From: Rubidibacter lacunae KORDI 51-2
Lineage (GTDB): Bacteria; Cyanobacteriota; Cyanobacteriia; Cyanobacteriales; Rubidibacteraceae
DNA length: 64,000 bases
NCBI RefSeq assembly: GCF_000473895.1
Contig: NZ_ASSJ01000017.1
Location: forward strand, 1 to 64,000
Reading direction: 5' to 3'
The notes beneath the pieces are model-generated. The model was not told the origin of the DNA. It ran no database searches and saw nothing but the letters and a program-made list of their open reading frames with translations. Of this stretch, positions 45,847 through 56,033 are shown piece after piece (position 1 is the first letter of the stretch; the number at the start of each line of letters is the position of its first letter). The position numbers were made by a program, and so were the translations under genes.

Positions 45847-48800
45847 GCTATACCACTACCGATTTTCAAACTTTTTTAGCCTGCCAAGAGCCGTTCACCT
45901 GCTTGTCCTCAACGGCCCTGACCGAGCTGTCGGGAAAGCTCAAACCCCTGCGCTATCGCATCGGGCAAGCAATGCTCGTCCGCGATAAATTTCCGGCCCA
46001 AATCGCCATCATTTACGAAGGTCAAGCACGATTGCTCGGTTACGATCCGCTCACACAGATGCCCGTAACCCTATCGCGCTTGGAACCCGGCGCGATTGTG
46101 GGCTCTGCAGCGATCGGACGCGGACTGCCGTGTGAAACGGCGATTGCCTCGACAGCATCCATCTGCTTGACGATTGCTACTGACGAGTTCCAACACTTTC
46201 TCGATCGCTATCCCGAACTCCGCGATGCCTTCGCGCAGCAGTGCAGCTTGGCAGAAGCTTACGACCTGCTCGGTAAAGACTTGGCACGGCAGCCCCAAGG
46301 TGGCTTCGACCTGCGAGGAACTGTTCTAGACGCTGCACCCGCCGCTCGCGTTGTTTCGTTGTCGCCGGGTCACACGCGCGTCAGACAGCTATCTGACGAC
46401 CATCTGTTGCTCGACACGCAGCGCGTGTGGTTGCTGAGCAGCGGAAAGGTTGTCGGCTGTGAAATCGGCGAGCGCCTCCACCTTTCCCAGTCTGATGAAT
46501 TCGAGGTCCGCGAGCGAGCGGCACGCGCGATCGGTTTCCGCATCGACGATCTGCCGTGGATGAGCGCACCCGTTGCCGATACCGACCCCCCACCCCGCGT
46601 TGTTGCCCCCGCCGAGTCCGGTAACGGCAGCAGCATGGTTGCTTTTCCGGCCGATCTCGGCGACATTCCCGAAGCCCCTGCCGACATCACCTCCGGTTCG
46701 TCGCCGTGGGATACCGACGCCGACACCGACGACCGCGGTGGCGCCCGCCGCAACGCGATCGTTCGCAGCAAAAGCGATCGGCCGTTGGATACCGCCATGG
46801 CGGTTTACGAAATGCTCAGCCGCCACTTCGGATTGCCCTTCCGCCGCGAGGTGATTCGCCGCATCCTCGCCGACCAAATTCAACGAACCGGCAGCTTGTC
46901 GATTCCGATGGCAGGTGCCGTGGCCGAGTTGATGGGACTTAAAGCACAGCTTGTAAACGTCCCGGTCAAAGCCGTCTCGCGTCTGACACCGCCCGTTTTG
47001 ATCCGCTGGCAAGATCAACTGGCCATTTTGTATCGAACGAGCGATCGCGAACTCGTGCTCGGCGTTCCCACACAGGGGCAAGTCCGGATCTCGCCTTCGG
47101 AATTTGCCGACAGCTGGGGCGAAGGCGGTCAGGTTCTCTTGCTAGAAGCGACGAAGGAAACCCCCCAGCAGCGTTTCGGGCTGCAGTGGTTTTGGCCTTC
47201 GCTCCAGCGGTATCGCGGCGTATTGATCACGGTCTTCATTGCCTCTTTCTTTGTCCAATTGCTCGGACTGGCCAACCCGCTCATGATTCAGGTGATCATC
47301 GATAAGGTGATCGTCCAGAATAGCCTCGATACCCTCAATGTTTTGGGGGTTTTCTTGCTCGTGGTCGGACTCTTTGAAGCCGTCCTGGGTACGATGCGGA
47401 CCTACCTATTTGTCGATACGACCAACCGCATCGACATGACCTTGGGTTCGGAGATCATCGACCACTTGCTACGCTTGCCCTTGCGCTATTTCGAAAAGCG
47501 CCCGGTTGGCGAACTGTCCAGCCGCGTTAACGAGTTGGAGAAGATCCGTCAGTTCCTAACTGGCACGGCGCTAACCGTGGTGTTGGACTCGATCTTCTCG
47601 GTGGTGTACATCTTCATCATGGCAGTGTACAGCCTGTTGCTCACCGCCGTATCGCTGTCAACAATTCCGCTTTTCATTGGCGTCACCCTCATTTCGTCGC
47701 CGATCATTCGCCGCCAGTTACGCGCGAAAGCCGAGCGCAACGCCGAAACGCAGTCGCACCTGGTTGAAGTTCTCTCGGGCATCCAAACTGTCAAAGCTCA
47801 GAACGTCGAGTTGCGGGCGCGCTGGCGCTGGCAGGAACGCTACGCGCGTTACGTTTCAGCCGGCTTCAAGACGGTTATCACCTCAACCCTTGCCGGTTCG
47901 GCGAGCAACTTTCTGAACAAATTTTCCGGCTTGATCGTACTTTGGGTCGGCGCGTTCTTGGTCTTGAAACAGGAACTCACCCTCGGTCAGCTGATCGCCT
48001 TCCGCATCATTGCCGGTTACGTCACCAGCCCGCTGCTGCGCCTGGCACAGCTATGGCAGAACTTCCAGGAAATTGCACTGTCTTTAGAGCGTCTCAGTGA
48101 CATTGTCGATACGCCGGAAGAAGCCGAGCAGGATCGCGACAACATTCCCATGCCCCTCGTAACCGGTAACGTATGCTACGAAAGCGTTGCGTTTCGCTTT
48201 AAGCCCAACGGGCCGCTGCAGCTCAACAACGTCAGTCTCGATATTCCAGCCGGCAAGTTCGTTGGCATTGTTGGAGAAAGCGGTGCGGGTAAGAGCACGC
48301 TGACCAAGCTGCTAGCGCGCCTTTACGAGCCAGAAAGCGGTCGGATCTTGCTTGACAACTACGACATTGCCAAAGTCGAGCTGTATTCGTTGCGCCGCCA
48401 AATTGGCGTCGTACCGCAAGAAACCTTGCTCTTCGACGGCACGGTCCAGGAAAACATCGCGCTCACTAACCCCGACGCTACTACCGAGGAGATTATCAAC
48501 GCTGCCGAAGTTGCCGCCGCCCACGAGTTCATCATGGGATTGCCCAGCGGCTACAACACGCGCGTCGGCGAGCGCGGTTCGGCACTCTCGGGCGGCCAGC
48601 GCCAGCGGATCGCGATCGCGCGCTCGGTTCTTCAGCGGCCCCAGATGCTGGTGCTCGACGAGGCAACCAGTGCCTTGGATTACAACACGGAACGTCAGGT
48701 CTGCATCAATCTCGCCGAGGAATTCGGCGATCGCACGGTGTTCTTCATTACGCACCGCTTGAGCACGATCAAAAATGCGGACGTTATCCTGATGATGGAC

Positions 48801-48896
48801 GCCGGTCGGGTTGTCGAGCAAGGCACCCACGACGAGCTCATGGAGATGCAAGGTCGCTACTTCTACCTCTACCAGCAGCAGGAGTCCAAAGTTTAG
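45843..48896 (+). CDS. Type I secretion ABC exporter with N-terminal cNMP-binding-like domain
   Basis: The 1017-aa protein has four parts. A cyclic-nucleotide-binding-like jelly roll (about 10-150; KLKPLRYRIGQAMLVRDKFPAQIAIIYEGQARLLGYD in part) is followed by a linker, a peptidase C39-like domain (about 313-426) without the catalytic Cys, as in HlyB, then six membrane helices (about 455-740) and an ATPase. Walker A is GESGAGKSTLTKLLA near residue 811, the signature LSGGQRQRIAIAR near 915, Walker B MLVLDEATSALD near 937. The architecture resembles HetC. It should form the inner-membrane channel for the RTX proteins encoded upstream, with HlyD downstream. The N-terminal domain may make export respond to a ligand. 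Confidence 0.93.
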   Translation: MSYTTTDFQTFLACQEPFTCLSSTALTELSGKLKPLRYRIGQAMLVRDKFPAQIAIIYEGQARLLGYDPLTQMPVTLSRLEPGAIVGSAAIGRGLPCETAIASTASICLTIATDEFQHFLDRYPELRDAFAQQCSLAEAYDLLGKDLARQPQGGFDLRGTVLDAAPAARVVSLSPGHTRVRQLSDDHLLLDTQRVWLLSSGKVVGCEIGERLHLSQSDEFEVRERAARAIGFRIDDLPWMSAPVADTDPPPRVVAPAESGNGSSMVAFPADLGDIPEAPADITSGSSPWDTDADTDDRGGARRNAIVRSKSDRPLDTAMAVYEMLSRHFGLPFRREVIRRILADQIQRTGSLSIPMAGAVAELMGLKAQLVNVPVKAVSRLTPPVLIRWQDQLAILYRTSDRELVLGVPTQGQVRISPSEFADSWGEGGQVLLLEATKETPQQRFGLQWFWPSLQRYRGVLITVFIASFFVQLLGLANPLMIQVIIDKVIVQNSLDTLNVLGVFLLVVGLFEAVLGTMRTYLFVDTTNRIDMTLGSEIIDHLLRLPLRYFEKRPVGELSSRVNELEKIRQFLTGTALTVVLDSIFSVVYIFIMAVYSLLLTAVSLSTIPLFIGVTLISSPIIRRQLRAKAERNAETQSHLVEVLSGIQTVKAQNVELRARWRWQERYARYVSAGFKTVITSTLAGSASNFLNKFSGLIVLWVGAFLVLKQELTLGQLIAFRIIAGYVTSPLLRLAQLWQNFQEIALSLERLSDIVDTPEEAEQDRDNIPMPLVTGNVCYESVAFRFKPNGPLQLNNVSLDIPAGKFVGIVGESGAGKSTLTKLLARLYEPESGRILLDNYDIAKVELYSLRRQIGVVPQETLLFDGTVQENIALTNPDATTEEIINAAEVAAAHEFIMGLPSGYNTRVGERGSALSGGQRQRIAIARSVLQRPQMLVLDEATSALDYNTERQVCINLAEEFGDRTVFFITHRLSTIKNADVILMMDAGRVVEQGTHDELMEMQGRYFYLYQQQESKV

Positions 48897-49163
48897 GTCT
48901 TGATTCGAGTCGCGACAGACTGCGCTCGAGCTCGGTCTTCGCGAGTGGCGATTGCACTGCCGAACCGCCCCACAGTAATCGAGATCGAGTCAATTGGTTG
49001 GCGCATGACCATGCGGGCAGTTCGTCCCAGCGAACTTGTCGCGATTATTGCAAATTTTCCCGAATTTGATGCCGAGCATTTGAACTCTTGCCCGCATCCG
49101 ATTCTTTAAAAATATCTAGGGCAACACTCAGACAGCAATCGGAAGCACCAAGGAGATTTCCCC

Positions 49164-50744
49164 ATGTCCAAAGGCACCGAAGAACGCGAACGGCAGGATC
49201 TTTTGCCTGGAGGCGGCGAACAACCTCAGCAAGCCGGCGGCTCCGCCGGTACGATCGTACCGAGCGGGCAGTCAACGCTGACCTTGGCCAATCAAACTTT
49301 CGATCAGTCGGTCGTGTTGCGCCAGTCGCCGATCTGGCCGCGTGCCCTGACTTGGACGATATTGGGCGTCATTTCCTTTGCCGTCGTATGGTCCTACTTT
49401 GCCCGCATCGAGCAGGTGGTGCAGGCAACCGGTCAGCTCAAACCGGTAGGCAAGGTCAAAGAGATTCAAGCTCCTGTCGAAGGTCTGATTCGCGAGGTGA
49501 ACTTCGACGATGGCGAGACGGTTGAAGCCGGCGACATTTTGGTTGCTTATGATTCGGACATAGCCACTAAACAACTCGCTTCCCGGACGAGCATCCAGCG
49601 ATCGCTCAATAACGAGAACAGTTTCTACCGACAGCTCATGGCGAGCGAGACCGTGTCTCCGGTCGAACTCGAAACCGCGATCGCGCGCTTGGAGCTCCCG
49701 CAAGAAGTGGCGTTCCTCGCCCGCAACCGCACGGCGTTGCTGGCGGAGAACCAGCTATATCGCAATATCTTAGCCGGACGGCTCGACCGCAGCATGAGCC
49801 GGGAAGAATTCGGTCGCTTGGAAGCGTCGCTCCAGGAGTCTGCATCACGGGTGGCAGCCGCACGCCTGGAAGTTGAGGAGCTGCAGAAGCAATTAGCTCA
49901 GGTTAACGTCCGTTTAGAAGACGCCCGACAGCAGTTGCAAACGGAGGAAGAGATCCTCGATGAGTTGAGTCCGCTGCTTGCAGAGGGTGCCGTCGCCCGC
50001 CTTCAGGTTACGCGCCAGCGGCAGCAAATGCAGGAACGCGCCAGCCAAGTCGGGCAACTGGTAGAGGAAAAGTTGCGACTCGATTTTGCCATCCGGCAGG
50101 CTGGGCAGGAAGCGCAGAATGCTATCTCGATCTCTCGCAAGGATGTCTACGATCGCATCGGCGAGAACATCAAGCAGATCGCGCAAATCGACAGCCAGTT
50201 GAACAAATCGATCGTTGAAAACGACAAGCGACTGGCTGAGATCGCTAGCGAGATCGGTCAAATCGAGCAGCAGCTGGACTATCAAGAAGTCCGAGCACCG
50301 ATTTCTGGCACCGTGTTCGATATGCAAGCCTACCCCGGGTTCGTGGCGAGTCCGAGCGAAGTGTTGCTCAAAATCGTTCCCGACGACGAGCTCGTGGCTG
50401 AGGTCTTCATTACCAACCAAGACATCGGCTTTGTTGAACCGGGTCAAACCGTTGACGTTCGTATCGACACCTACTCGTTTAGCGAGTATGGCGACATCAA
50501 AGGCACGGTCATTTGGATCGGGCACGATGCGCTCGAGCCGGATGAAATTTACAACTTCTACCGCTTCCCTGCCAAGGTCGAGCTGGACGCTCAAGAACTC
50601 CGTCTCAAAGAACGCGAAATTGAACTTGGATCGGGCTTGGCAGTCAATACTAACATCAAGATCCGCGAAAACCGACGCGTCATCAGCTTGTTCCTCGAAC
50701 GCTTCACCACATCAGTGATCGAGCCGCTCAAGAGTACGGACTAA
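49164..50744 (+). CDS. HlyD-type membrane fusion protein
   Basis: Periplasmic adaptor of type I secretion, 526 aa. One N-terminal transmembrane helix (about 60-80; LTWTILGVISFAVVWSYFA) leads to a lipoyl-like half motif (GKVKEIQAPVEGLIREVNF), a long coiled coil (about 200-375; VEELQKQLAQVNVRLEDARQ) and the second lipoyl/beta-barrel part (YQEVRAPISGTVFDMQAYPG; EPGQTVDVRIDTYSFSEYG) typical of HlyD. ATG at 49164 with AAGGAG upstream. It follows the ABC exporter by 267 bp on the same strand. An outer-membrane TolC-like protein is not encoded here. Confidence 0.94.
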   Translation: MSKGTEERERQDLLPGGGEQPQQAGGSAGTIVPSGQSTLTLANQTFDQSVVLRQSPIWPRALTWTILGVISFAVVWSYFARIEQVVQATGQLKPVGKVKEIQAPVEGLIREVNFDDGETVEAGDILVAYDSDIATKQLASRTSIQRSLNNENSFYRQLMASETVSPVELETAIARLELPQEVAFLARNRTALLAENQLYRNILAGRLDRSMSREEFGRLEASLQESASRVAAARLEVEELQKQLAQVNVRLEDARQQLQTEEEILDELSPLLAEGAVARLQVTRQRQQMQERASQVGQLVEEKLRLDFAIRQAGQEAQNAISISRKDVYDRIGENIKQIAQIDSQLNKSIVENDKRLAEIASEIGQIEQQLDYQEVRAPISGTVFDMQAYPGFVASPSEVLLKIVPDDELVAEVFITNQDIGFVEPGQTVDVRIDTYSFSEYGDIKGTVIWIGHDALEPDEIYNFYRFPAKVELDAQELRLKEREIELGSGLAVNTNIKIRENRRVISLFLERFTTSVIEPLKSTD

Positions 50745-50912
50745 TCCCCTGCAATTTCCCAGAGTTCCACAGCGGCTTTTCTCTTAATTCAACAGTTGCT
50801 CGAACAAGTGCTTACCCGCGGGGTGACATGCAGGCACCCTTGCGCAGTTGTGTTCGGGAACTGAGGTTCTGATTCAATTGATTAGGCGCTGTTGCCATAG
50901 CAATATATATTT

Positions 50913-51124
50913 AGGGCTTGCTGAAAAAGGCTGGAAACCCTGCAATGAAAGGATCTCAGCGTTTTCTATGCCAGAAAAGTGCAAGGTTATAGGCACCAGA
51001 GCCTCAAAACCCTTGCACTTGGGCCGAGAATCCGAGGCAAAAAGCTGGGGATAGATGGTAAATGCCAGATTCCATAAGCTCTCTGCCTCCTAAATTCGTT
51101 TTGTGGACTTTTTCAGCAAACCCT
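50913..51124 (-). mobile_element. MITE-like element, copy 2 (212 bp, inverted)
   Basis: Same length as copy 1 at 27985-28196 but opposite orientation. Ends are AGGGCTTGCTGAAAAA and TTTTTCAGCAAACCCT. It is flanked by the direct repeat ATTT (50909-50912 and 51125-51128). The reverse complement aligns with copy 1 over its whole length, roughly four of five bases identical by eye. It lies between hlyD and psb28 and has no ORF of its own. Confidence 0.85.
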
Positions 51125-51332
51125 ATTTATACATTGCTGCAACTGACTTGCAAGCGAAAATTCAGGCCAGGCGGATTGCACCTTGCTGCAGATCGCCCGA
51201 GTTAACTTCCCAGTTCCGCACGCTTCAAAATGCCCAAGACGCCGACGGCCGAGCGCATTCGGGACCGAACCGGGACGTAATTGGCAAGCGGCTTTCCACC
51301 GAAGCAATGACATCCCGCGCTCTCTCGGCAAA

Positions 51333-51671
51333 TCAGGTGGCAGAACTGAACCCGAGTCCGTTCTGGGCAGCATAGCGCTCCATAAAGCGCATAAACCGAT
51401 CCCACTCTTCCTGGGAGCGCATGTATAGAATGGCTTCCACCGCGCGGGCCTGACCGTTGCGGAACTTGCCTTTCACTTCCAGGGTGGAGATTTCACCTTC
51501 TTCGTCCACCAGGTACATGCCAGTGATCTCATCGGAATATTCGCTGCTGAGCACCTGCGGGTCCTCGAAGCGAAAGGTTGCCGTGCCACTGCTACCGTCG
51601 CGCGATCGCGTCAGCCGCACGTCAGGCACTGTCTCCTCGTTAATGCCGCGCGTGAACTGAATGTTAGCCAT
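51333..51671 (-). CDS. psb28: Photosystem II assembly protein Psb28
   Basis: Small cytosolic/thylakoid-surface factor of 112 aa that binds PSII assembly intermediates near CP47. Starting from the ATG at 51671 it reads [20 protein letters not shown], the standard N-terminus, then FRFEDPQVL and [18 protein letters not shown] and the C-terminal [14 protein letters not shown]. The frame extends to 51827, but that extra sequence is not conserved. Monocistronic, divergent from the glycosyltransferase gene. Confidence 0.96.
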   Translation of the reverse strand: MANIQFTRGINEETVPDVRLTRSRDGSSGTATFRFEDPQVLSSEYSDEITGMYLVDEEGEISTLEVKGKFRNGQARAVEAILYMRSQEEWDRFMRFMERYAAQNGLGFSSAT

Positions 51672-51804
51672 GATTGTTAGCCGTGATATAGTTCTTTTGC
51701 TCTGACGATCCATCCATCTTCTCATAGCGCGATTGCGGACGAAACCTACTGCCGAATGGGGATGTAGGGAAAGCCCTTTCGCCCGCTGGGTTTCTATCAC
51801 TGCC

Positions 51805-52893
51805 GTGTCGCACCCGCTCCTCATCAACTGCGCGTTCCTTAACGCCCGCCCGACCGGCTTGATGACCTATGCCACCAATCTCCTGCCTTACCTGCATGCA
51901 CCTGGGTTGCAGCCGCCCCTTTGCTTAAGCGCGCGCGATCTCGCTGACGTGACATGCTATTCCGTTCCAGGCAACATGAGCGCTGATGACGGTTCGCAGG
52001 GACATTTTCGGCGCTTGTTGTGGACGCAATGGCAGCTACCGCAGCTATATCGCCGCCTGCAGGCGGACCTGCTGTTCTCGCCCATTCCCGAGGCCCCGTT
52101 GGCAAGTCGCTGTCGTTTTATCGTTACCCTCCACGATTTGATCCCGCTTCGCTACCCGGTCAGCCGATCGCCGTTGTCGTTCTACTGCCGTTACTACGTC
52201 CCCCGCGTCCTCAGCAGCGCGCTGCACGTTCTCTGCGACTCCGAGGCAACTGCTCGCGATGCTACCGATCGCTTGGGCATTCCTGCAGCCAAGACGACTG
52301 TCATTCCTCTAGCCTGCGATCGCGAGCGTTTCCGACCTCTCGCTATAGAACCGGGTAATTTTTTCCTCCACCTCGGTCGCCACGATCCTCACAAGAACCT
52401 GGCGCGGGTGTTGCGCGCCTTTGCCGCCCTACCGCGATCGTCGGCTTCGGATCCGGAGTTGTGGCTGGCGGGGTCTGGCGATCGCCGTCATACGCCGGTG
52501 CTGAAGGCATTGGCGGACGAGTTGGGCATTGCAACGCGGGTACGCTGGCTCGACTACGTAGGTGCCGACGAGTTGCCCGTCCTGCTCAACCAAGCGATCG
52601 CCTTAGTGTTTCCAAGCCTGTGGGAAGGATTTGGATTGCCCGTTCTCGAAGCAATGGCCTGCGGTACGCCCGTTATCACCTCCAATTGCTCGTCGCTACC
52701 GGAAGCGGCTGGCGATGCTGCACTGCTTGTCGATCCGCTATCGGTTGACGAACTCAGCGCTGCATTGCAGACAATCGCCTCAGATCGCTCGGTGCAACAA
52801 CAGTTGCGCGTACGCGGGCTGCAGCGGGCGGCGCAATTCAGCTGGGAGCGGACCGGACGCGAGACTTCAGCCTTGCTGGCACATTGGCTTTGA
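51805..52893 (+). CDS. Glycosyltransferase, GT4-type
   Basis: GT-B fold enzyme of about 362 aa. The C-terminal nucleotide-sugar site is readable as [33 protein letters not shown] and [25 protein letters not shown] with the E(x7)E motif. The N-terminal part has [17 protein letters not shown] and [14 protein letters not shown], typical of mannosyl-type GT4 enzymes. I prefer the GTG at 51805; a frame from 51733 includes non-conserved sequence. Donor and acceptor are unknown; polysaccharide or lipid glycosylation is likely. Confidence 0.88.
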   Translation: MSHPLLINCAFLNARPTGLMTYATNLLPYLHAPGLQPPLCLSARDLADVTCYSVPGNMSADDGSQGHFRRLLWTQWQLPQLYRRLQADLLFSPIPEAPLASRCRFIVTLHDLIPLRYPVSRSPLSFYCRYYVPRVLSSALHVLCDSEATARDATDRLGIPAAKTTVIPLACDRERFRPLAIEPGNFFLHLGRHDPHKNLARVLRAFAALPRSSASDPELWLAGSGDRRHTPVLKALADELGIATRVRWLDYVGADELPVLLNQAIALVFPSLWEGFGLPVLEAMACGTPVITSNCSSLPEAAGDAALLVDPLSVDELSAALQTIASDRSVQQQLRVRGLQRAAQFSWERTGRETSALLAHWL

Positions 52894-53118
52894 ACGGTTA
52901 ACCCAACCCGACCGCCGAGCGGCGGTAGAAGTATGCTTCGGTCAATGAACTAAGCTGCGGTTGATTGTGCGCCTGAAGCAATGGAACTCGCACTGAATTC
53001 GTGTTTTGTTGCGCGAGCTAGCAGCACGCCTGGCGACCGAATTGAGACATAATGATACGAGCTTGCGCGCTGCAGAGAGCGTGCCTGCCGAGTCCAACCT
53101 TAGTCCACGAGAGAATCG

Positions 53119-53559
53119 ATGAATCGTTTTGCGCGTAACTGGCTGATGTTGTTTGGAGCGACCGGGCTGCTGCTCGGCTCGGGTCCGAGTCATGCCGAAC
53201 AGCTGTACAACCCGATCGAAATTTCAGACGAGCCAGAAGTGGTGGATCGACTGACTGCAGACGATATTCCTACGGGCGATGGCGGTTTTGCCCGCGATTA
53301 TTTGGTTTCATTCGAGCGAGGCAACCAAGTTTCGATCGACGTGGTTTCTGAGGACTTCGACACGGTCATCGTCTTAATTGCCAGGGACGGCACAACCATC
53401 GCTCAGAATGACGACGGTCCCGATGGCACGACCAATTCACTACTGTTTACGCGCATTGACGAATCCGGGGAGTATATCGTGCGCGTGCGGGCATTTGGCG
53501 AAACGGGTGGCGGCGAGTTTACGCTGCGGGTCGTACGTCTTGTGCCCGTCCAAGACTGA
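53119..53559 (+). CDS. Secreted PPC-domain protein
   Basis: The 146-aa product begins with a signal peptide (WLMLFGATGLLLGSGPSHA, cleaved after about residue 26) and continues as a single pre-peptidase C-terminal (PPC) type beta domain: RDYLVSFERGNQVSIDVVSE, FDTVIVLIARDGTTIAQNDD, GEYIVRVRAFGETGGGEFTL. Such domains alone are thought to bind matrix or carbohydrate. ATG at 53119. No operon partner. Confidence 0.82.
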   Translation: MNRFARNWLMLFGATGLLLGSGPSHAEQLYNPIEISDEPEVVDRLTADDIPTGDGGFARDYLVSFERGNQVSIDVVSEDFDTVIVLIARDGTTIAQNDDGPDGTTNSLLFTRIDESGEYIVRVRAFGETGGGEFTLRVVRLVPVQD

Positions 53560-53670
53560 CCGCAGGGACGCTCAACCCCACTCACTTGAGCAGCGGACGA
53601 CGCAGTCTTAAGAGCACGTTGACAAACACGGATTCGGTCGTTACGATAGAATCCGGCTCAAAAACAACAT

Positions 53671-53744
53671 GGGGCTGTAGCTCAGTTGGTTAGAGTGCCT
53701 GCCTGTCACGCAGGAGGTCGCGGGTTCGAGCCCCGTCAGCCCCG
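53671..53744 (+). tRNA. tRNA-Asp(GTC)
   Basis: 74 nt; acceptor GGGGCTG pairs with CAGCCCC, discriminator G, D arm GCTC/GAGT, anticodon arm CCTGC-CTGTCAC-GCAGG with anticodon GTC, T arm GCGGG-TTCGAGC-CCCGT. CCA is not encoded. The terminator at 53800 follows. Confidence 0.97.
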
Positions 53745-53799
53745 TTTTAATAAGCTTGTAACTAGTTCCTTGAGCTTGTTGCTATCTATCAAGAGCCTT

Positions 53800-53837
53800 A
53801 AATAACCCGCGTACCCTTCTCGGCACGCGGGTTATTT
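53800..53837 (+). terminator. Strong hairpin after tRNA-Asp
   Basis: AAATAACCCGCGT (53800-53812) is the exact complement of ACGCGGGTTATTT (53825-53837), a 13-bp stem with a 12-nt loop. The A/T ends provide the U tract. It probably ends the tRNA-Asp transcript. Confidence 0.75.
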
Positions 53838-54226
53838 GCAGTATCGCAGGTAAATTGCTGCATTAAATTGAATGCTGCGTCGATTGTCCTACTCTAGTCT
53901 GGATTATTCATGAACTCTTATGTGGAGACCCTAAACCTTTTGGCGTGCGAGGCTGGCAGGCTTTTTCGCTCAATGACAGTGGGTTTCTATACACCTAGAT
54001 TGGAGCCGAGTCAGAGCAAGGGTTTGAGGCTTCGTCAAAATCTTCGTAAATAATCCAGGCTAGATGCCTACATCTCTAGGTGCTTAAACTTGCGGCAACA
54101 TGCATCAAGACCCGCCGATAGCTTGCAAGGATACTCCCGTGCGAGTCTGGTGACGAGTATTTGATTTTAGTGCTGGTTGATACTTACGTGCCACCGATGC
54201 GATTGCTTGCACCGAGTGCGATCGCT
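53838..54226. other. 389-bp gap
   Basis: No gene, RNA or repeat recognised on either strand. Confidence 0.4.
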
Positions 54227-54691
54227 CTACAGCACTTGGTGCGTGTACGAATGCTGCTTGACATTGTCTTCTGCGCTTACAACCCGCTCGGCATTGAGCA
54301 CGCGCTTGCGCTCGGTGGAATAATTGAAGTCGGAGCGGGTCGTGCCCAGCGGTATGTGCTGGCTGGCATCGGGATTGCGCTTGTAGGTGCGAGCGGCGGC
54401 TACGGCACGGGTAGCGAAATCGCTACCGAAGCTGGCATTGCTTGGAAAGTCTGCAGGTACCTGCAGCGTACCGTCGGCGAATACGGCCCCCAGCGTCGTC
54501 CCCACCGCGAGGCGGTAGGACGTAGGAACGCCCGCTGCGATCGCTTCTAGGGCAGCTGAAGGAATTGGCTCGATCGCTTCGACTTGTTCTACCTCGCCGT
54601 CGGCTTTGACGAAACAGGTTGCCAATCCAAAAACGCAGTAGTCCTCAGCAGAGATGTCGGGGGCGTTGGGGAATAATGTTGGTGCAGTCAT
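54227..54691 (-). CDS. Conserved cyanobacterial hypothetical protein
   Basis: The 154-aa product reads MTAPTLFPNAPDISAEDYCVFGLATCFVK at the start (in part) and ends VVSAEDNVKQHSYTHQVL. I believe it is a conserved cyanobacterial protein but cannot name a family. There is no signal peptide or membrane helix. ATG at 54691. It appears monocistronic. The sequence looks like genuine soluble protein. Confidence 0.7.
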   Translation of the reverse strand: MTAPTLFPNAPDISAEDYCVFGLATCFVKADGEVEQVEAIEPIPSAALEAIAAGVPTSYRLAVGTTLGAVFADGTLQVPADFPSNASFGSDFATRAVAAARTYKRNPDASQHIPLGTTRSDFNYSTERKRVLNAERVVSAEDNVKQHSYTHQVL

Positions 54692-55005
54692 TGCGATTGG
54701 TAGTTTCAGATTGTATTGACAGTATTTTCTTACAAGTTTCAGTTCTTATCGGTTTCGACGGCTCCGATCGCTGCTGGAACTCGCCAGGATGCTAACATCG
54801 CTAGACGTACAAACAGGATTGCGACCCCTGAACGCGCGAGCCGCTGTGATGGTTTGGTGAATCGTCAGAGCACTTCAGTTGAAAGTTTGAGCGTTGCTTT
54901 AGTCTGAGGTTCTGCCCGGTCGATATCCTGCCAATACGATCGACATCTGGGAAAACGCCTGGATGCGGCTGCCATCCGCACCCAATGGGCTAAAAGAAAA
55001 GTTTT
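54692..55005. other. 314-bp gap
   Basis: Nothing recognised; a 63-aa forward frame inside it is not supported. Confidence 0.4.
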
Positions 55006-55365
55006 TTAGTTCTGAACTTTGTCTGATTCAACCCAGATCACGCGCCGCATTTCGGGGCTGATGCGCCCGGTTTCATCCTGCATCACGCGACGTGCCTGCT
55101 CCGGATCGAAACTGCGATCGAACTGCTCTCGGAGCAAATCGACACGATATTTGGTGACGGCAACTTCGTGCTGTACGGAACGCAGTCGAGCTTGTTGCGC
55201 GCGATGGTGAGGAACAAGCTCTGCCAGTGCGGCGATCGCTGCTCCAGCAAGTACCCCACTGATGCAAAGCTTACAGGTAATCTCTGCAAGCACTCCCCAG
55301 TAGGGGTAACCGCGACGTTGCGTTTTCTTGCGCGGGCGTCGAGCGGTCGATTTTAGTGCGGTCAT
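55006..55365 (-). CDS. Conserved small membrane protein with coiled coil
   Basis: From the ATG at 55365 the product has 119 aa: a basic N-terminus (ALKSTARRPRKKTQRRGY), one membrane helix (about 25-50; ITCKLCISGVLAGAAIAALA), a coiled coil (about 55-85) and a conserved-looking C-terminus RVMQDETGRISPEMRRVIWV. The upstream extension to 55503 is not needed. It resembles a family found in many cyanobacteria with unknown role. It lies 210 bp from psaM on the opposite side of a gap, same strand. Confidence 0.72.
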   Translation of the reverse strand: MTALKSTARRPRKKTQRRGYPYWGVLAEITCKLCISGVLAGAAIAALAELVPHHRAQQARLRSVQHEVAVTKYRVDLLREQFDRSFDPEQARRVMQDETGRISPEMRRVIWVESDKVQN

Positions 55366-55703
55366 GATGTCCGAGCACTTGTGATTTTGGCAGGGCGAGC
55401 GCGATATGCTCCATATAAGAATCGCCGAGTCTAGCGATCGGCTTCCCGGCTGTTCTAGACCATCAGGACAGTTCCTCCAACGGACTGTCCATGAAGTCGT
55501 CATAAACCGTGATGGAGCGACAGCAGCAATCTAGTAGGTTGCATACCTACCACAACTGTACCTATAAGTCTAGCTAGATTGAAATTAGCTAGATAGGGAT
55601 TGCGTGCCAAAAGTGCCCGCCACTGCACAAATTTCAAGTATTCATCCGCGCAGTAGCTCGATTTAGACTCGCGCGGCGCGAAATCGCAAGGCTGCTCGGG
55701 CGT
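55366..55703. other. 338-bp gap between psaM and the coiled-coil gene
   Basis: Nothing recognised apart from flanking regulatory DNA. Confidence 0.35.
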
Positions 55704-55796
55704 TTACTTATATAGCTCGGTAGACAGACGGAAGGCGAGAACGCCGGGAATTATCGCGATTGTCAGCGCAATGAGAACCTGGAAGTCCGAAAGCAT
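55704..55796 (-). CDS. psaM: Photosystem I subunit XII
   Basis: A 30-aa single-helix subunit of the PSI trimer. Reading from ATG 55796 gives SDFQVLIALTIAIIPGVL then AFRLSTELYK and stop, which matches PsaM (the C-terminal FRLxTELYK is diagnostic). A GGAG precedes the ATG by 9 bases. It is too short for normal ORF finders and easily overlooked. Confidence 0.93.
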   Translation of the reverse strand: MLSDFQVLIALTIAIIPGVLAFRLSTELYK

Positions 55797-56033
55797 AGAA
55801 ACCAACTCCTGACGCAGTAACTCTCCTCACTTTGCGCCAAGAGGGATGCCCCTCAAGAGCTTTCTTAACAAATTGCCATAAAGTTTCGTACGAACCAGTT
55901 CGACGCCAAATTGACCGTTAACGCTCGATGCCAGTGGGACTGAATGTTGAGTCTTGCCATTGCTCCTGCGCGATCGCGCCGACCAGCCAACCGGCTCGTT
56001 ACAGTAAGGAGCGGAAGTGGAACGAGAACGCTT

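Noticed and set aside
48900-49109. 69-aa frame between the ABC exporter and hlyD
   Set aside because: No start signal, composition unlike protein; the gap is probably untranslated leader.
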